This document shows positions 46,786 through 58,600 of a DNA stretch of 64,000 bases, in pieces. The DNA comes from Rutidosis leptorrhynchoides. Lineage: Eukaryota; Streptophyta; Magnoliopsida; Asterales; Asteraceae. A program made the translations under genes and the position numbers. How positions within the stretch are numbered: the first letter of the stretch is position 1; each line of letters begins with the position of its first letter. The notes beneath the pieces are model-generated. The model had not been told where the DNA came from. It did not search any database and saw nothing but the letters and a program-made list of their open reading frames with translations. The stretch spans positions 155,423,501 to 155,487,500 of the forward strand of contig NC_092338.1 in NCBI RefSeq assembly GCF_046630445.1, written 5' to 3'.

Positions 46786-49579
46786 TTTGTGGTAAGCAAA
46801 CGAAGGCCGCAAAACTCTATTTGTAATAATGTACATATATGAGTTTTTGCGGTTGTACTGAACACCAATGGGATGTATCTTGGACAATCGTTGAAAGTGC
46901 ATTCTTTTCCATCCCACTTGTAGTTAAATTCTTGACACTTGGAATACTTTGTTTATCGTGTGCCTTTGTAATCTGTAATTGTGTAACATATTAATTCATT
47001 TAGTCATTGACTTTATTCTTTTCTTTACAACATTATTATGTAGCATAGTGTTTTCGCAGATATTTAACAACCTTCTTGTGTCTCCCATTAAAATGAAAAT
47101 CTAATTTATAGTGATTATCTATCCAAATCCTGCTTTTTTTTTCTTTAAACATGCATTTCTTCAGGCATGACCTATTTACAGAGACGAATGTGAGTTCAGG
47201 AATATGCATCACCATGACATTCTCCTTTTAAGGTTTGCTTAATTTTTTTTTTTTTGTTTTGCAACTTCCTAGTGTCATATCCATAGTGTGTTATTTTTCG
47301 CTCCTCACATGTCTTTAAATTCTATGTTGTGCTGATTGTATGTCTTCAGTCAAAGCATTCAAACATGTTTTGGTAGAAAAAGTATTTATTATATCTTCTT
47401 CTATGTAAACTCAGATATGCATGAAGTAAAACTTTGACATTATTCTTTCATGTATTATGATCAAAAGTACCTTCATTTTATTTCGGGCATTTGCTGATAA
47501 TCTTGAAATGCCAAAACTTGTGTAGGTCACTCATGGATGCATGAAAACCTCAAACAGGTTATAAACTGTATACTGTACTGCTTGCAATCTGGTACACACT
47601 CTATTCATTAAGTGGTGGCCGGTGGGTCGTATTTATCTTTTATAGTGACATATTATGCTTTGTTTATTTCATATCTGTAGTTTCCTTAGTTATTGTTTTA
47701 ATTTTTATACTCCTGCCCTCCCAATTTTATTGTCCACACAAAAAAACGCAGTTTAAGAAAACATAATCATTAACCTCTACTTTATGTTATATTCAGTTTT
47801 ACCCTTATCTTTTGACACACCCTTTTGTGGTACCAACTATCAAGTTATGCATTGGTGGTTTATTATACATAAGTGTTATTGATTTTATGCATCTAATTTT
47901 GGAAGTGGACAATAAACTTGATATATCCAAAAATGAAAACATGAACTATTGACGGAGGTAGTAATTCGTAAGAAAAAATACAGGCGACTTGATTAGTTCT
48001 GTACTTCCTGGTCTTGGTAAAGGATAGACTCACATTCTAATGCTGGTTTATCTTAGAGTATTTTCACTTACCCGTATACCTACATTTACGGAAATACAGT
48101 ATTTATATAGTGATACCTTATAGTAATCCCTATAATTTATACATATTTAGACGGGAACTCATTTTTACATGTTACTCAACCTAGTATTTTTTGTCACCTC
48201 GGATAGTATCATTATGGTATCCAAATTGATCATCTATATGTCTTTCTGTATATACCATGTTAGTGGTAGAGTACCGATAAAGCAGTTGAGGTCTTCTACA
48301 AACAAAGGACAGACATCTGAAAATGGAGTATGAAATTGCTGTTGTTTGAGGTTTTCTACGCTCATTTGTTATTTGGGTTCACAGAGGTCTCTAGCGACAA
48401 CCACATTGGGTCCCCACTAGCGAGTAAAACTCCTGGGTGACGAGCCCCCGAGCGACGAGACTCGTAACCGGGTGAATTGCGCACATTGGCGCCCCTCTAG
48501 TCAAGAGCCCAATTAATTAAATCTTGGGCGTTACCAAGAATTGAACCTGGGTCTCTTGCTTCATTGGGAACGCAGTTTTAATTGTTGATGTGTATGGACA
48601 TGATCTTCAAGTGATTCCATAAGTTTTGCTCATCTTGCAACTGCAAGTGCGCCGAAAGTCACTAAGTGAATCTAACAGGTATGACTTTTCAGTTCTCATC
48701 AATGAAGAAAATTGAAACCATACATCGAAGAGAGTTGCCTGAATATGTTATTTTATCTCAATAAGATCATTCAAATGAACATGATATTCTTTTACCTCTG
48801 ATTTTTTGTTATATATATTACTAATCCACAACAGTTACCCCAGAATTAATAAGATCTGAACGCTTTTGTGATGTGCGTACTAGTAGCTTTTACAAAGTTA
48901 TCGTTGCATATGCTGATTATGTATTTTGTAGCGTGTTGAATGTTACACCCTTTAAATCAAGTGACCGATAGGAATGGTTGGTGGGGGCCTCCATAGAGTT
49001 AGCTTCCTTTTTTTTTTCATCTTATCTTTTGTTTATGCAATTTGTTTATATCAAGACTAGCAAAAGCCTTGTGATTGAATCAAGTGGTATGTGCTGAGAA
49101 GGAATGGCTGCTTCTGACCACTTGTAATTTGAAGTTGAGTAGTTGTAGACTTGTAGTCATAAAGTGTACTTGTTTGTGATCTGGAGTTATTTCTTTTAAA
49201 CTCGATCGGTGACCGTTAGTAAGTGAAACACTTAAAATGGTGTTGGTTATGTAGGAGTTATATTTTTGGACCATTGTTTTATTTGTACTCGTCAGTTAAT
49301 TTTACAAGTAACCAAAGAATATGTAAAATTGGAGACAAGGTTAAAATATGGGTCAGGCAGATTGATTTGGACAAGATATGTTTTCCATGTGGCCTTTCAC
49401 ATAATAGAGTTGGTCGACTATGGCCAGCTTGGTTGGTAGTTTCAGTCTTGAGAGTCCAATGGTTTGTTAATTGGAAAGTGGTTTTTCCTTTCTGGTTACC
49501 GGGTTGAAAAGATTATCGGCCACATAGGCTGGATGAGGTTATCTGTATATATTTAACATTTTTTATATGTATTACGTTA
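46786..49579. other. Downstream spacer with possible decayed repeats
   Basis: No gene is supported. A possible MITE lies at about 47708-47961: CCCTCCCAATTTTATTGTCCAC faces GTGGACAATAAA, with GGAGGTAGTA at the right. At 48400-48570 a minus-strand SINE-like block contains a box B-like GGTTCAATTCTTGG (reverse of 48536-48552). Boundaries are unclear for both. The rest is AT-rich 3' flank of the BRN-like gene. Confidence 0.45.
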
Positions 49580-49711
49580 TTATTGTTTTCTTCAAGATAT
49601 AAACATAAGATTAAAAAGGTCGAGAAACAGTTAAGCTGGCTAGACTTATTGTTTTCTTCAAGATATAAACATAAGATTAAAAAGGTCGAGAAACAGTTAA
49701 GCTGGCTAGAC
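49580..49711. repeat. Perfect 66-bp tandem duplication
   Basis: TTATTGTTTTCTTCAAGATA starts at 49580 and again at 49646. The two 66-bp units appear identical, indicating a recent event. They are non-coding. Confidence 0.95.
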
Positions 49712-50485
49712 CAGACAGTTTATTCACTCGGTACGGTCTAGCCACCTAAGATAACTAGTATATCGTAAGCATTACTAGGCTTAACAGTTGTCTTAGCTCA
49801 AACTCATAATTAAAGTTAATAGGAATTAGACCTAACACGATTCCAGTCAAAGAACCCAGCACCAAACTCAACAGTAAGTCAAATAAAATTTAAACTTAAA
49901 TTAACACCGTGCTGACAATATCTACGGTAATGTATATACTCGTAATATTTAGTTGTGGCAAGTGAAAAAGAAAAATAAAAAATGAAACTCATCGTTATGG
50001 TGAGACTTTAGGATGGAACGTCGACTGAAACGCCTAAGAATGTGATGGAACGCTGAGCTGACAATGTTATGCTGGCATGCTGGCTGAACGACTATGATGA
50101 CCCCCCATTACCTATGTTGTATATAGCGAATTAGCGATGGAGCTACTTTTTTCCCGGCGAAAAACGTGAATTAAAACTTAAATAGATCAGAAAGATCTAG
50201 TAGTGATACAAATGAGTCAGGTCTACGTCTGGTGGAGCTAGTAGGAGGTTGAGGATGCCCATCTCTTATTACTATGGTAATGTACATATATTTGGTCGTG
50301 CTTCATGTTCGAGGCGTTTTAGTCTCGCATCTTTATCCGAACCTGTTTATCAATGAAAGAAAATTCTATGGAATTGCAAAGTGGGTAGCAATGCTCCTTT
50401 TAGACGCAATTGTAAGGAAATTTTGCGTACTCATCAACCGGAAGTCCTTGTATTGATGTAGACTAAATCTCGTGGTGCAGTTGCC
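49712..50485. other. Intergenic, no gene seen
   Basis: No supported gene. TTTTTTCCCGGCGAAAAACG at 50150 may be an inverted LINE tail, but there is no second boundary. Confidence 0.5.
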
Positions 50486-50499
50486 ATTAAATTGTGGAA

Positions 50500-50609
50500 G
50501 TAACCCCAAGGGGTGGCTTGGTGGTAAGATGCTTGGAAAGTTCCAAGGAGACCCAAGTTCAATCCCCAACCCCTACATTTTGGGGGGCTTGCCTATCAAA
50601 AAAAAAAAA
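50500..50609 (+). mobile_element. Short tRNA-derived SINE
   Basis: 110 bp flanked by a 14-bp direct repeat ATTAAATTGTGGAA (50486-50499 and 50610-50623). It has a box A-like GGCTTGGTGGTAAG (50516-50529), a box B-like AAGTTCAATCCCC (50554-50566) and an A-run tail. It is a different family from the SINE at 22235. Confidence 0.88.
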
Positions 50610-50623
50610 ATTAAATTGTGGAA

Positions 50624-51101
50624 ACTGACGGCTTTGCTGAGGGCATTTGGCTCTTTTGGAAGAGTGACTTGGTGCAGCTGGAAGTGGTGGCGGTCAATTT
50701 TTAAGCAATAACCTGCTGCATCCATACGAAGGAGGAGGTGTCTTGGTTTTTCACAACACTTTATGCTAGTCCTTGTGCAATCGTATGGATACCGAATCGA
50801 ATCGAACCATAAAGTATACATATCATTTCAGTAGAAGCTAAAATGTCAATACCTTGCAAGTAACCAATTATTTTAGCCTTAGATATTAATTTAATACATC
50901 AAATGATAATTAGTTAAAGATTTTACACATGAATAATTTTTTTTTTTTAAAAAAAAAAAAAAAAAAGTAGAAGATACCCTTAATGTTTAGATAACTTGCT
51001 ACTAAATTTATATTAAGAGAATTTAAAATTATTTTTTGCTAATAACTCATATTTTAGTTTGACATGCAAGTTTTGCGTACATCGAAAAAAGTCACAATCA
51101 T
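50624..51101. other. Intergenic, no gene seen
   Basis: AT-rich, with a T/A homopolymer pair at about 50938-50967. No gene or element boundary is supported. Confidence 0.55.
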
Positions 51102-51221
51102 CGGGTAGTCACAAGGTGAAATGGTATAAACTTTGAATGTACATATTCTAAGCAAGTGCGGCGGGTAGTCACAAGGTGAAATGATATAAACTTTGAATGT
51201 ACATATTCTAAGCAAGTGTGG
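51102..51221. repeat. 60-bp tandem duplication
   Basis: CGGGTAGTCACAAGGTGAAA begins at 51102 and 51162. The two 60-bp units differ at about two positions. Confidence 0.93.
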
Positions 51222-51280
51222 AATCAGGTTCAAGGTTCGATGCCCTTACGATCACTAGGGGATAACTGGAAAGAGATTAT

Positions 51281-54268
51281 TTTTTTTTTGAAAAGCAAGA
51301 TGATATATTACCAACCACAAACCAAACACGAATACAACAAACGTCCGTTGCTAAGATCGCAACATGAGATCTAACAAGAAACTAAAAGTCCTACCACAAT
51401 TAATCAACACAATAATGGAGCATTGAACCATACATGCCAATCTAACTTATGATTTTTAATACGCCGCGAGATCCATTCGAACGAAACCACTTGAATTTCA
51501 CTTAGCAAACACGAAGCCGAAACCGTCTTGTTGTTAAAAACTTTAGAATTCCGTGATTTCCAGAGCAAGTAAGAGACGCACCAACATAATGCTTGCCAAA
51601 TGAATCTTTTGTTGTCGGAAGCCACCGCGCCAAATGTACCCTCAAAATTGTCGGAATAAATGAGATTCGCCGATGAATAACCCCACCAGTTAAGTACTTT
51701 ATCCCAAATATCTTTTGCAAAATTACACGAAAAAAGAATGTGCTCAACCGATTCCAAACCGTCATCGCACACCGGGCACCGAGTACTATGTAGATCTATA
51801 CCACGTTTATCTAATTCTAGCCGTACCGGTAACCTACCCCTTCTTGCCCTCCAAACAAAAACCTCAATCTTTTTAGGCACAAGTCGATTTCTGAGAGTTT
51901 CAATCGAGTCCGAATGCGATGCAAGAACCTTGTCGTCGATTAAACCCACCAGCCTACTGACCGAATACAGCCCCTTGTTGTCCAGCCCCCAACGCCACCC
52001 ATCTGCTTTGTCCGGATCAAGCGAGACGCCATCTAGCTGATCTACTAGCGAATTGAGTTCCGAAGCCGTTCTACCAGCAGGTTCCCGAATCCAACTCCAT
52101 TCCAAAACCGTATACCCATCACGCATCACCCCTCTTTCCTGGACCGTAACATCTTTGACACACTCCAAACGATATAGTCTCTTGTACTTGTCCTTCAACC
52201 TTGTATCCCCAACCCATAAATCTTCCCAAAATCGAGTGTCCGCCCCGTTTCCAATGACCCGAGAGAACGAGTTGGAGAATGAAATTCCCAACTCATCAAC
52301 CTTTTTTCCTGCAATATAAATGTTAGACCAAAGACTAGAGGGCGAGAGACGAGCAAGCTCATCCCCCTCCGCTAGTCTACCATTAGAACCGTAAAGACTT
52401 CGAATTACACGAACCCATAAAGTGCTGGTCTCGGTTTTAAACCTCCACCACCACTTACAAAGAAGAGCAAGATTTTTACTTTTTAGTGATTTTAAATTTA
52501 AACCTCCTTCTTCGTGAGGAAGAAGGATTTTTTCCCATTTAACCCAAGATAATTTAGAATTAGAACCCGACCCTCCCCAAAAGAAATTACGCCTCACACT
52601 CTCAAGTTTGTTAAGCACACAAGGCGGGGCACGAAATAGTGAAAAGTAATATAGAGGTAAGCTTGAAAGAACCGATTTCACAAGAGTAAGTCGACCACCG
52701 AACGAAATCATTCTAGCTCTCCAATCCGACAATTTCTTCTCAAACTTATTGACAACCGGGGCCCAATCTATCAGCTTCTTCATTTTATTTCCCACCGGTA
52801 TCCCTAAATACATGAAAGGTAGGGAGCCCGCTTGACAAGAACACCACCTCGCCATAGATTCTACTTCGAGTTTATTAACACCAACCCCGTAAAGCACACT
52901 TTTTTTATAATTAACTTTTAACCCCGAAGCGCGCTCAAAGCACTCCAACAAACACATTAAATTACGTGCATTACTACGACTCCATTCCCCAAAAAAGATC
53001 GTGTCATCCGCATATTGGAGATGAGATATCCGCACTAAATCCCCACCTACTTCTATCCCTTTATACAAACCTTTCTCAATGGCCGCTTTTGCTAGAATAT
53101 TAAGCCCCTCCGCTGCGATGATGAAAAGAAAAGGAGATAAGGGATCTCCTTGTCTAACCCCACGGCTTAACGGAAACTCCGGTGTCGGCGAACCATTAAT
53201 AAGAATCGAAATAGAAGCCGATTCGAGACACGACTTAATCCACTTTCGCCATCTTTCACCAAACCCCATGCATTTCATAACCTCCAATAAGTACTTCCAA
53301 TTAATCGAATCAAAAGCCTTTTCGAAGTCCACCTTAAAAATGAGCCCATGCCTTTTATTTCTTTTAAGATCATCCACCACCTCGTTTGCCACTAAAACCC
53401 CGTCAAGAATGTACCTTCCACCAAGGAACGCACTTTGCTCCGAACCTACAAGATTGGGGACCACTTTACGAATTCTAAGGGAGAGTAACTTTGCAATAAC
53501 CTTGTAATAACTACCAATGAGGCTAATTGGTCTATAATCTCCAAAACATAGCGGGTCCGCTTTCTTAGGGATTAAGGAAACAAAAGAAGCGTTGCACCCC
53601 TTAGAAAACTCCCCATTTACCCAAAACCAATTAATCGCCGCCATTAAGTCACCTTTGATAATGTTCCAAAATTTTTTGAAGAAGCCAAAATTAAACCCGT
53701 CCGGCCCGGGAGCTTTCGAGCTACCACAATTCTTAACCGCTTCCCAAATCTCTTGTTCCGAGAAAGGTAGTTCAAGTAAATTAGCCTCGTTCAAGGAAAT
53801 AGTCGGATAATGAAAGTCCTCTAAACTTGGTCTCAAAGCATTCTTTTCCTCAAAAATATCTTTGAAGTGATTGAAAGCATTCATTTTGATCATATCCGGG
53901 TCCTCACACCAATTGCCATTTATATTAATTCCCCGTATGTTGTTCTTGTTGTAATTGCGCCTTAGTGAATTATGGAAGTATTTGGAGTTCTCATCCCCAT
54001 CAATTGTCCACTTAACCCTCGCTTTTTGCTTCAACATTTCGACCTTAACTTTCTCCTTTTCAAGCCATTTTTTTCTCGATTCTAGCCACCGATCAAAATC
54101 ACCATCCAACAATGCACCCGATTCCGCCTTTATCTCAAGTTCCATCGCCTCCTTTCTTGCGTTACTGATATCCGTCTCTAAACTCCCAAATTCGTTTTTA
54201 CTCCACTCCTTCAAGCATCCTTTTAGTCTCTTCAATTCGTTATACAGAAGATCAGTCCAATTTCTCAC
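51281..54268 (-). mobile_element. 5'-truncated L1-type LINE (LINE 4)
   Basis: In minus orientation the poly(A) tail is the T-run at 51281-51289, preceded by the TTGCTTTTC ending shared with other tails in this window. Coding sequence runs to about 54268, where it stops abruptly against a plus-strand LINE fragment. The endonuclease half of ORF2 and all of ORF1 are missing, as expected from incomplete reverse transcription. No clear target duplication was found. Confidence 0.88.
51404..54268 (-). CDS. LINE 4 ORF2 remnant: open reverse transcriptase frame
   Basis: An uninterrupted 954-codon frame that lacks the endonuclease. It contains IDGDENSKYFHNSL, then the reverse transcriptase: SSKAPGPDGFNFGF, RPISLIGSYYKVIAKL, QSAFLGGRYILDG, FKVDFEKAFDSINW, RQGDPLSPFLFI and YADD at 53003-53014 (about aa 419-422). 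The zf-RVT region has CPVCDDGLESVEHILFSC, and the end is WFNAPLLC. The first residues (MRNWTD) may be junk next to the truncation point. It has no ORF1 or endonuclease, so it is not autonomous. The clean frame implies a recent insertion. Confidence 0.88.
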   Translation of the reverse strand: MRNWTDLLYNELKRLKGCLKEWSKNEFGSLETDISNARKEAMELEIKAESGALLDGDFDRWLESRKKWLEKEKVKVEMLKQKARVKWTIDGDENSKYFHNSLRRNYNKNNIRGININGNWCEDPDMIKMNAFNHFKDIFEEKNALRPSLEDFHYPTISLNEANLLELPFSEQEIWEAVKNCGSSKAPGPDGFNFGFFKKFWNIIKGDLMAAINWFWVNGEFSKGCNASFVSLIPKKADPLCFGDYRPISLIGSYYKVIAKLLSLRIRKVVPNLVGSEQSAFLGGRYILDGVLVANEVVDDLKRNKRHGLIFKVDFEKAFDSINWKYLLEVMKCMGFGERWRKWIKSCLESASISILINGSPTPEFPLSRGVRQGDPLSPFLFIIAAEGLNILAKAAIEKGLYKGIEVGGDLVRISHLQYADDTIFFGEWSRSNARNLMCLLECFERASGLKVNYKKSVLYGVGVNKLEVESMARWCSCQAGSLPFMYLGIPVGNKMKKLIDWAPVVNKFEKKLSDWRARMISFGGRLTLVKSVLSSLPLYYFSLFRAPPCVLNKLESVRRNFFWGGSGSNSKLSWVKWEKILLPHEEGGLNLKSLKSKNLALLCKWWWRFKTETSTLWVRVIRSLYGSNGRLAEGDELARLSPSSLWSNIYIAGKKVDELGISFSNSFSRVIGNGADTRFWEDLWVGDTRLKDKYKRLYRLECVKDVTVQERGVMRDGYTVLEWSWIREPAGRTASELNSLVDQLDGVSLDPDKADGWRWGLDNKGLYSVSRLVGLIDDKVLASHSDSIETLRNRLVPKKIEVFVWRARRGRLPVRLELDKRGIDLHSTRCPVCDDGLESVEHILFSCNFAKDIWDKVLNWWGYSSANLIYSDNFEGTFGAVASDNKRFIWQALCWCVSYLLWKSRNSKVFNNKTVSASCLLSEIQVVSFEWISRRIKNHKLDWHVWFNAPLLC

Positions 54269-54284
54269 AGGTGGGGGGCTAGAG

Positions 54285-54622
54285 TCGTCGTCTCTAAACT
54301 ATTATTTGCAGCTACCATTTACAACATATGGCAGGAACGCAATTGATGTTTGTTCAACCGAACTAAACGCAAAGCAGAGCAACAACACAGTGAGACTGAA
54401 GTTAATGTCTGAGGTTCAAAAATTCGCAACATGTGTAGGAATGTTGAAGATGAAGTGGAAAATATAGATTTTTTGCTTTTGTTTTCCTTGTTTTGATTGG
54501 TTAGTTTTTTGGCTTGCTGGTTGTGTGCTTTGTTTGCATCAACCGTTACTCATGTAATATTTTCTATTGATATTATAAAATTTACCGGGTAAATATCCTT
54601 TACCCAAAAAAAAAAGTTATGA
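54285..54622 (+). mobile_element. 3'-end fragment of another LINE subfamily
   Basis: Plus strand reads KLLFAATIYNIWQERN (about 54297-54345), the usual C-terminus of plant LINE ORF2, with a stop or shift soon after. A 3' UTR and poly(A) at 54608-54617 follow. Its tail sequence differs from LINE 4. It meets LINE 4 head to head near 54270. Confidence 0.75.
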
Positions 54623-54894
54623 GTTGAACCTCAAATATTATGATGTTTAAAACCTGTTTGGGCTACTCACAGTTCAAGTAAAGCACTTGGATGGGGTGTA
54701 GTTTGTAGGAAATATATAAGATGCAGCAAATAGTATTTAGTATTTAAAAGTCATTATTAAAGACAGCTCACTGAAATGAAATGAAAAGAAACGAAACATG
54801 ACCTGACCTAGTTTGATAAAATTAAAAATCCTCTCAGGAGCTTTAAGGGGAGAAACTTAGCAATATACATTTTTTTTTTTTTTTTTTTTTTTTT

Positions 54895-54945
54895 TGAAAG
54901 GCAGCAATATTAAGTACTTTAATACTCCCTAATACACTAGACTAG
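54895..54945 (-). repeat. Short inverted LINE tail
   Basis: A long T-run (54871-54894) followed by GAAAGGCAGCAATATTAAG closely resembles the start of the tail of LINE 5 (GAAAGGCAACATAATAATAT at 59777). It is probably a very short LINE insertion next to the SINE arm. Confidence 0.5.
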
Positions 54946-55280
54946 ACAACAACAAAACCCAATACCACATAAGTGGTGTATGAGGGAGGTGAGATGTAGA
55001 CAATCCTTCCCCTAACCGAGAATAAAGACAAGTCATTTCTCCACCCAGAGTGAAAAACACTCTCAAAAGTAGAGAAAGTCATCCCTCTCTCTATTCGACG
55101 GATAAAGAGATTGCTTCCGAGTGGACCTCCGGCCAATAAGTAGGAAAAAGTTTTTTATAAAATAAAATAAATTGAGACGCCATGAAAATGGTAAAATCAA
55201 ATTTCCATGAGTTTTAAATCCTCCCTGAAATTTAATTTAGGCTCTAAAGTCAGTCAAGTCGCCAATAAATCGACGCTTGA
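54946..55280 (-). repeat. Inverted repeat arm 1, containing a (TTG)n-tailed SINE
   Basis: Reverse complement of 57532-57870 over about 335 bp. The SINE core is 54946-55136 (minus orientation). The match continues past the SINE through CGCCAATAAATCGACGCTTGA, so more than the SINE was duplicated. It lies just 3' of the ROP-GAP gene. Confidence 0.85.
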
Positions 55281-55621
55281 TGTCGACTCAATAACTAGAG
55301 CCGACACTAGACATAAACTCATAAAATTAAATTAAATTACAACCATTGCAGCACATCGCATAGAGTACTTTAATTAAATAACCCATGTTATTGTGATTAC
55401 ATGGTTCAAGACTCAAAAGTTACAACAAATCATCAGCTGCTAAAATCTCATGAAAACACAACACTAGTTCAGCACCCAACTGAACCACACACTTGTACCA
55501 AAGTCAATATCACAATCCAAAATCATACAACTACTTCCACAACTGCTGTCACTAATACTTAATTTACAAGAAACAAGCATACATAAAACAGTCCTTCCTA
55601 AAATCCTACACCTTACCAAAT

Positions 55622-58600
55622 TCAATTCACACATTCAACAATGTTGTTCATCATTTCAACTTTTGTCCCAACGTCAGGACTCACACTCATACCCGAACCA
55701 TATCCATCCGTTATCACAGACGATGATAATTCCTCTTGAAAATCAAAGCCACTAGTCGGGCTAGCACGTTGCTTGACCAAATTTCCCAGTTCTTTCTTGA
55801 AGCAATCTTTGGCGTTTTCGTTTTCCATCAGTTGTTGCATGAAGTTTTCTTCTATTTCACTTAATGACTCAACTTCATCTTCTTCATTGTCGTTGTCTTC
55901 TTCTGATGACGACGGTTGTCGTCTTAGTTCACAGCTGGTTTCCATTTCTTCTTGACTGTCTTCTTCAACTGAATGCCTATCGGAACGATATGACATTGGT
56001 GAGTATTCACCGTCTGTTGTTGTAGCGTCTTCACGGTCTCTTAGTGTTTTTGTAATCAGGGTTTTGAGCAAGTTCATGACTTGTACCGCGTGCATTAGTG
56101 CTGTTAGCGGATCAGACATCTGATTTTGACAAAAAGGCAAAAGCCCAGTTTAGCAATGCAGATTCAGTCGGTTTGATCTTCATATTGTGTTAGCAAATAA
56201 AGTTTGATCATTCACTTAGTCTTTAAATCTTCATATTGAAATTTTGCATGTCTTATGACATAAATAAAGCATGAAAATAAATCCAAAGCATAAAATGTGA
56301 AGACGATTAGAACGAAATGATCCAAGATCAACAGCCCAGTTTAGCAATGCAGATTCAGTCGGTTTGAGTCATATTAAGGAGATTGGTTAACAAATAAAAA
56401 TTAAATGGATTTACCTGAGTCATATTTGGGGCAAAAACCATGGCGATGTTTCTGGCATTCATTTTATTATAATCTTCATGTTCAACTACATCAGACATAA
56501 GATCAACTGCCCAGTTCAGCAACGCAGATTCAGTCGGTTTGAGGTGTTTCACGAGCTCAGCACAATCCTCTTCTGTGTTACACCGCAGTACGTCTTCAGG
56601 AGAAAGGCCATCGAGCACACCACATGGTAACTCTCTAAACCAGGCTTTAATCAAACCTGCAAGACAATGAACCTCGATGTCCTCGGGTACCATGCCTCGG
56701 TTTAGCTGGTCTCGAACCTCCTCCTCTTTCGTGTTCTCCGCATTTATACGGAATATTCCTTCAGCCTATAAAATTGATTTGTATTGTTGGTGTCAGTTTG
56801 AGTCAGCTACTTATAATTGGGTCAACTTGGGCCATGTTTAACTCAAACGGGTCGAATGCATGGGGGTCAACTTCTTTAGCTACAAGGGAACTGTTCATAT
56901 TTTAATACATGATTTCAAAGATTTGAATTTACATTTACATTAACTTAACATTAACATTATTATCGTAATAATATCATATTTGTCCTCAAAAGTCAACATT
57001 GACTATTTGTGAATATATTTATGAAAATGACTAAATGGGGTCCCTAATCTGACCTTGTCCCTTTCGACCCATGCTGAAATTGACCCATTTCAAACCAAAG
57101 ACATTTTGAACAGTGACCCAACCCATCCAGTACGCGCGTATGTGTGGATACCTTTAGTCCTCCTTGCGCGTATAGTCGTTCCTGCATTAGCAAAAGAATT
57201 GTAGGGACACTATTGCCTCTTGAATCGTAAGCGCATTGCATCGATTCTGCCGAGACACCAAAGACACTAACACTGCACAACAAGGCAGAAGGTGATCAGA
57301 AATACCAACACACGAGGTTAATAAAAAATATAAGGAACCAAAAAAGAGTCTCTAACACTTAGACCACTTGTAGTGGTTGGGGGGCGTGGGTTGCTTTTTG
57401 ATGACTAGGATATGTGGGTTATGTTTGTGGAGTAGTGGTGGTGTGGGTTTATGGTGTGGGCTAAGAGTATTGTGATGATGTGTTAAAATATAATTGGGTT
57501 AAATATTAAAAGGGGATAAAATATAATTGGGTCAAGCGTCGATTTGTTGGCGACTTGACTGACTCTTAGAGCCTAAAGTAAATTTCAGACATGATTTAAA
57601 ACCCATGGAAATTTGATTTTACCACTTTCATGGTGTCTCAATTTTATTTTATTTTTCAAAAATTTTTTTATCCTACTTATTGGCCGGAGGTCCACTCGGA
57701 AGCAATCTCTCTATCCGTCGAATAGAGATAGGGATGACTTTCTCTACCTTGGAGAGCGTTTTTACTCTGGGTGGAGAAATGACTTGTCTTTATTCTCGGA
57801 TAGGGAAAGGATTGTCTACATCTCACCTCCCTCATACACCACTTATATGGTATTGGGTTTTGTTGATGTTGATGTATGTAAAAAAGAAAAAAAAAATATT
57901 GGCAACGGACGTTGCTTGGTACATTGCTTGGCAACGGACAGAGGTAAAATACACTCATCCCACGCATTGATACTTACAATTTATGGTGTTGGTTGGGTGC
58001 CACGTGGGCTTGCAACGCCCCTTTACCAAACCGCTACAACAAGTCTTAATGTATTCTGTAAAGATAATTTGGGCTTAGGCAGTATGTAAGGTAAATTTCA
58101 GAATTTTGTTATATGTATCTCACAAAAAAGTCAGACCACAAAGTAATAACTTTATCCTTTTTAAAAACAAAAGGTGAGCAGCACTACTAATTAAGGTGAG
58201 CAGCACTACTAATTATCCTTTTTAAAAATAAAGTATAATCTAAAACTTTCTAGCTCCTTGCTAGTAAGATTTTTGGCTATAAAATGTGTCCAGATCTATA
58301 AACAATTGTAGCTCTATAAACATGGTAAGTTTCAAATATTCTAACCAAAAATACTTGAGATAAATGTGTAACTAACTTTGAAGTTTCAGCTGTTTGCAGT
58401 AACTATTTTCTATACAAATTTTTTTTTGAACGGCGATTTTTTAGCATCAGTAGATCATTTATTTCAAAAACAATCACCATTTGCACGTAACACACACGTT
58501 TCGGGCGGAAACCCGAACCCGATCGAAGGTAAGATTACCAATTTAACATCAATCAATCAGATACCAAAGCTAGCTTTTACTCCTAGTAAATATAAATATA

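Noticed and set aside
49223-49507. 94-codon plus-strand frame after the BRN-like gene
   Set aside because: No domain and no splice context. A chance open frame in a spacer.
53079-53507. Long plus-strand frames opposite LINE ORF2s (also at 61592-61927, 54467 and others)
   Set aside because: Antisense shadows of strongly coding LINE sequence, with no independent motifs.
57613-58089. 158-codon frame in ROP-GAP intron 1
   Set aside because: It runs through a (TTG)n-tailed SINE. A related frame at 54942-55136 comes from the inverted copy.
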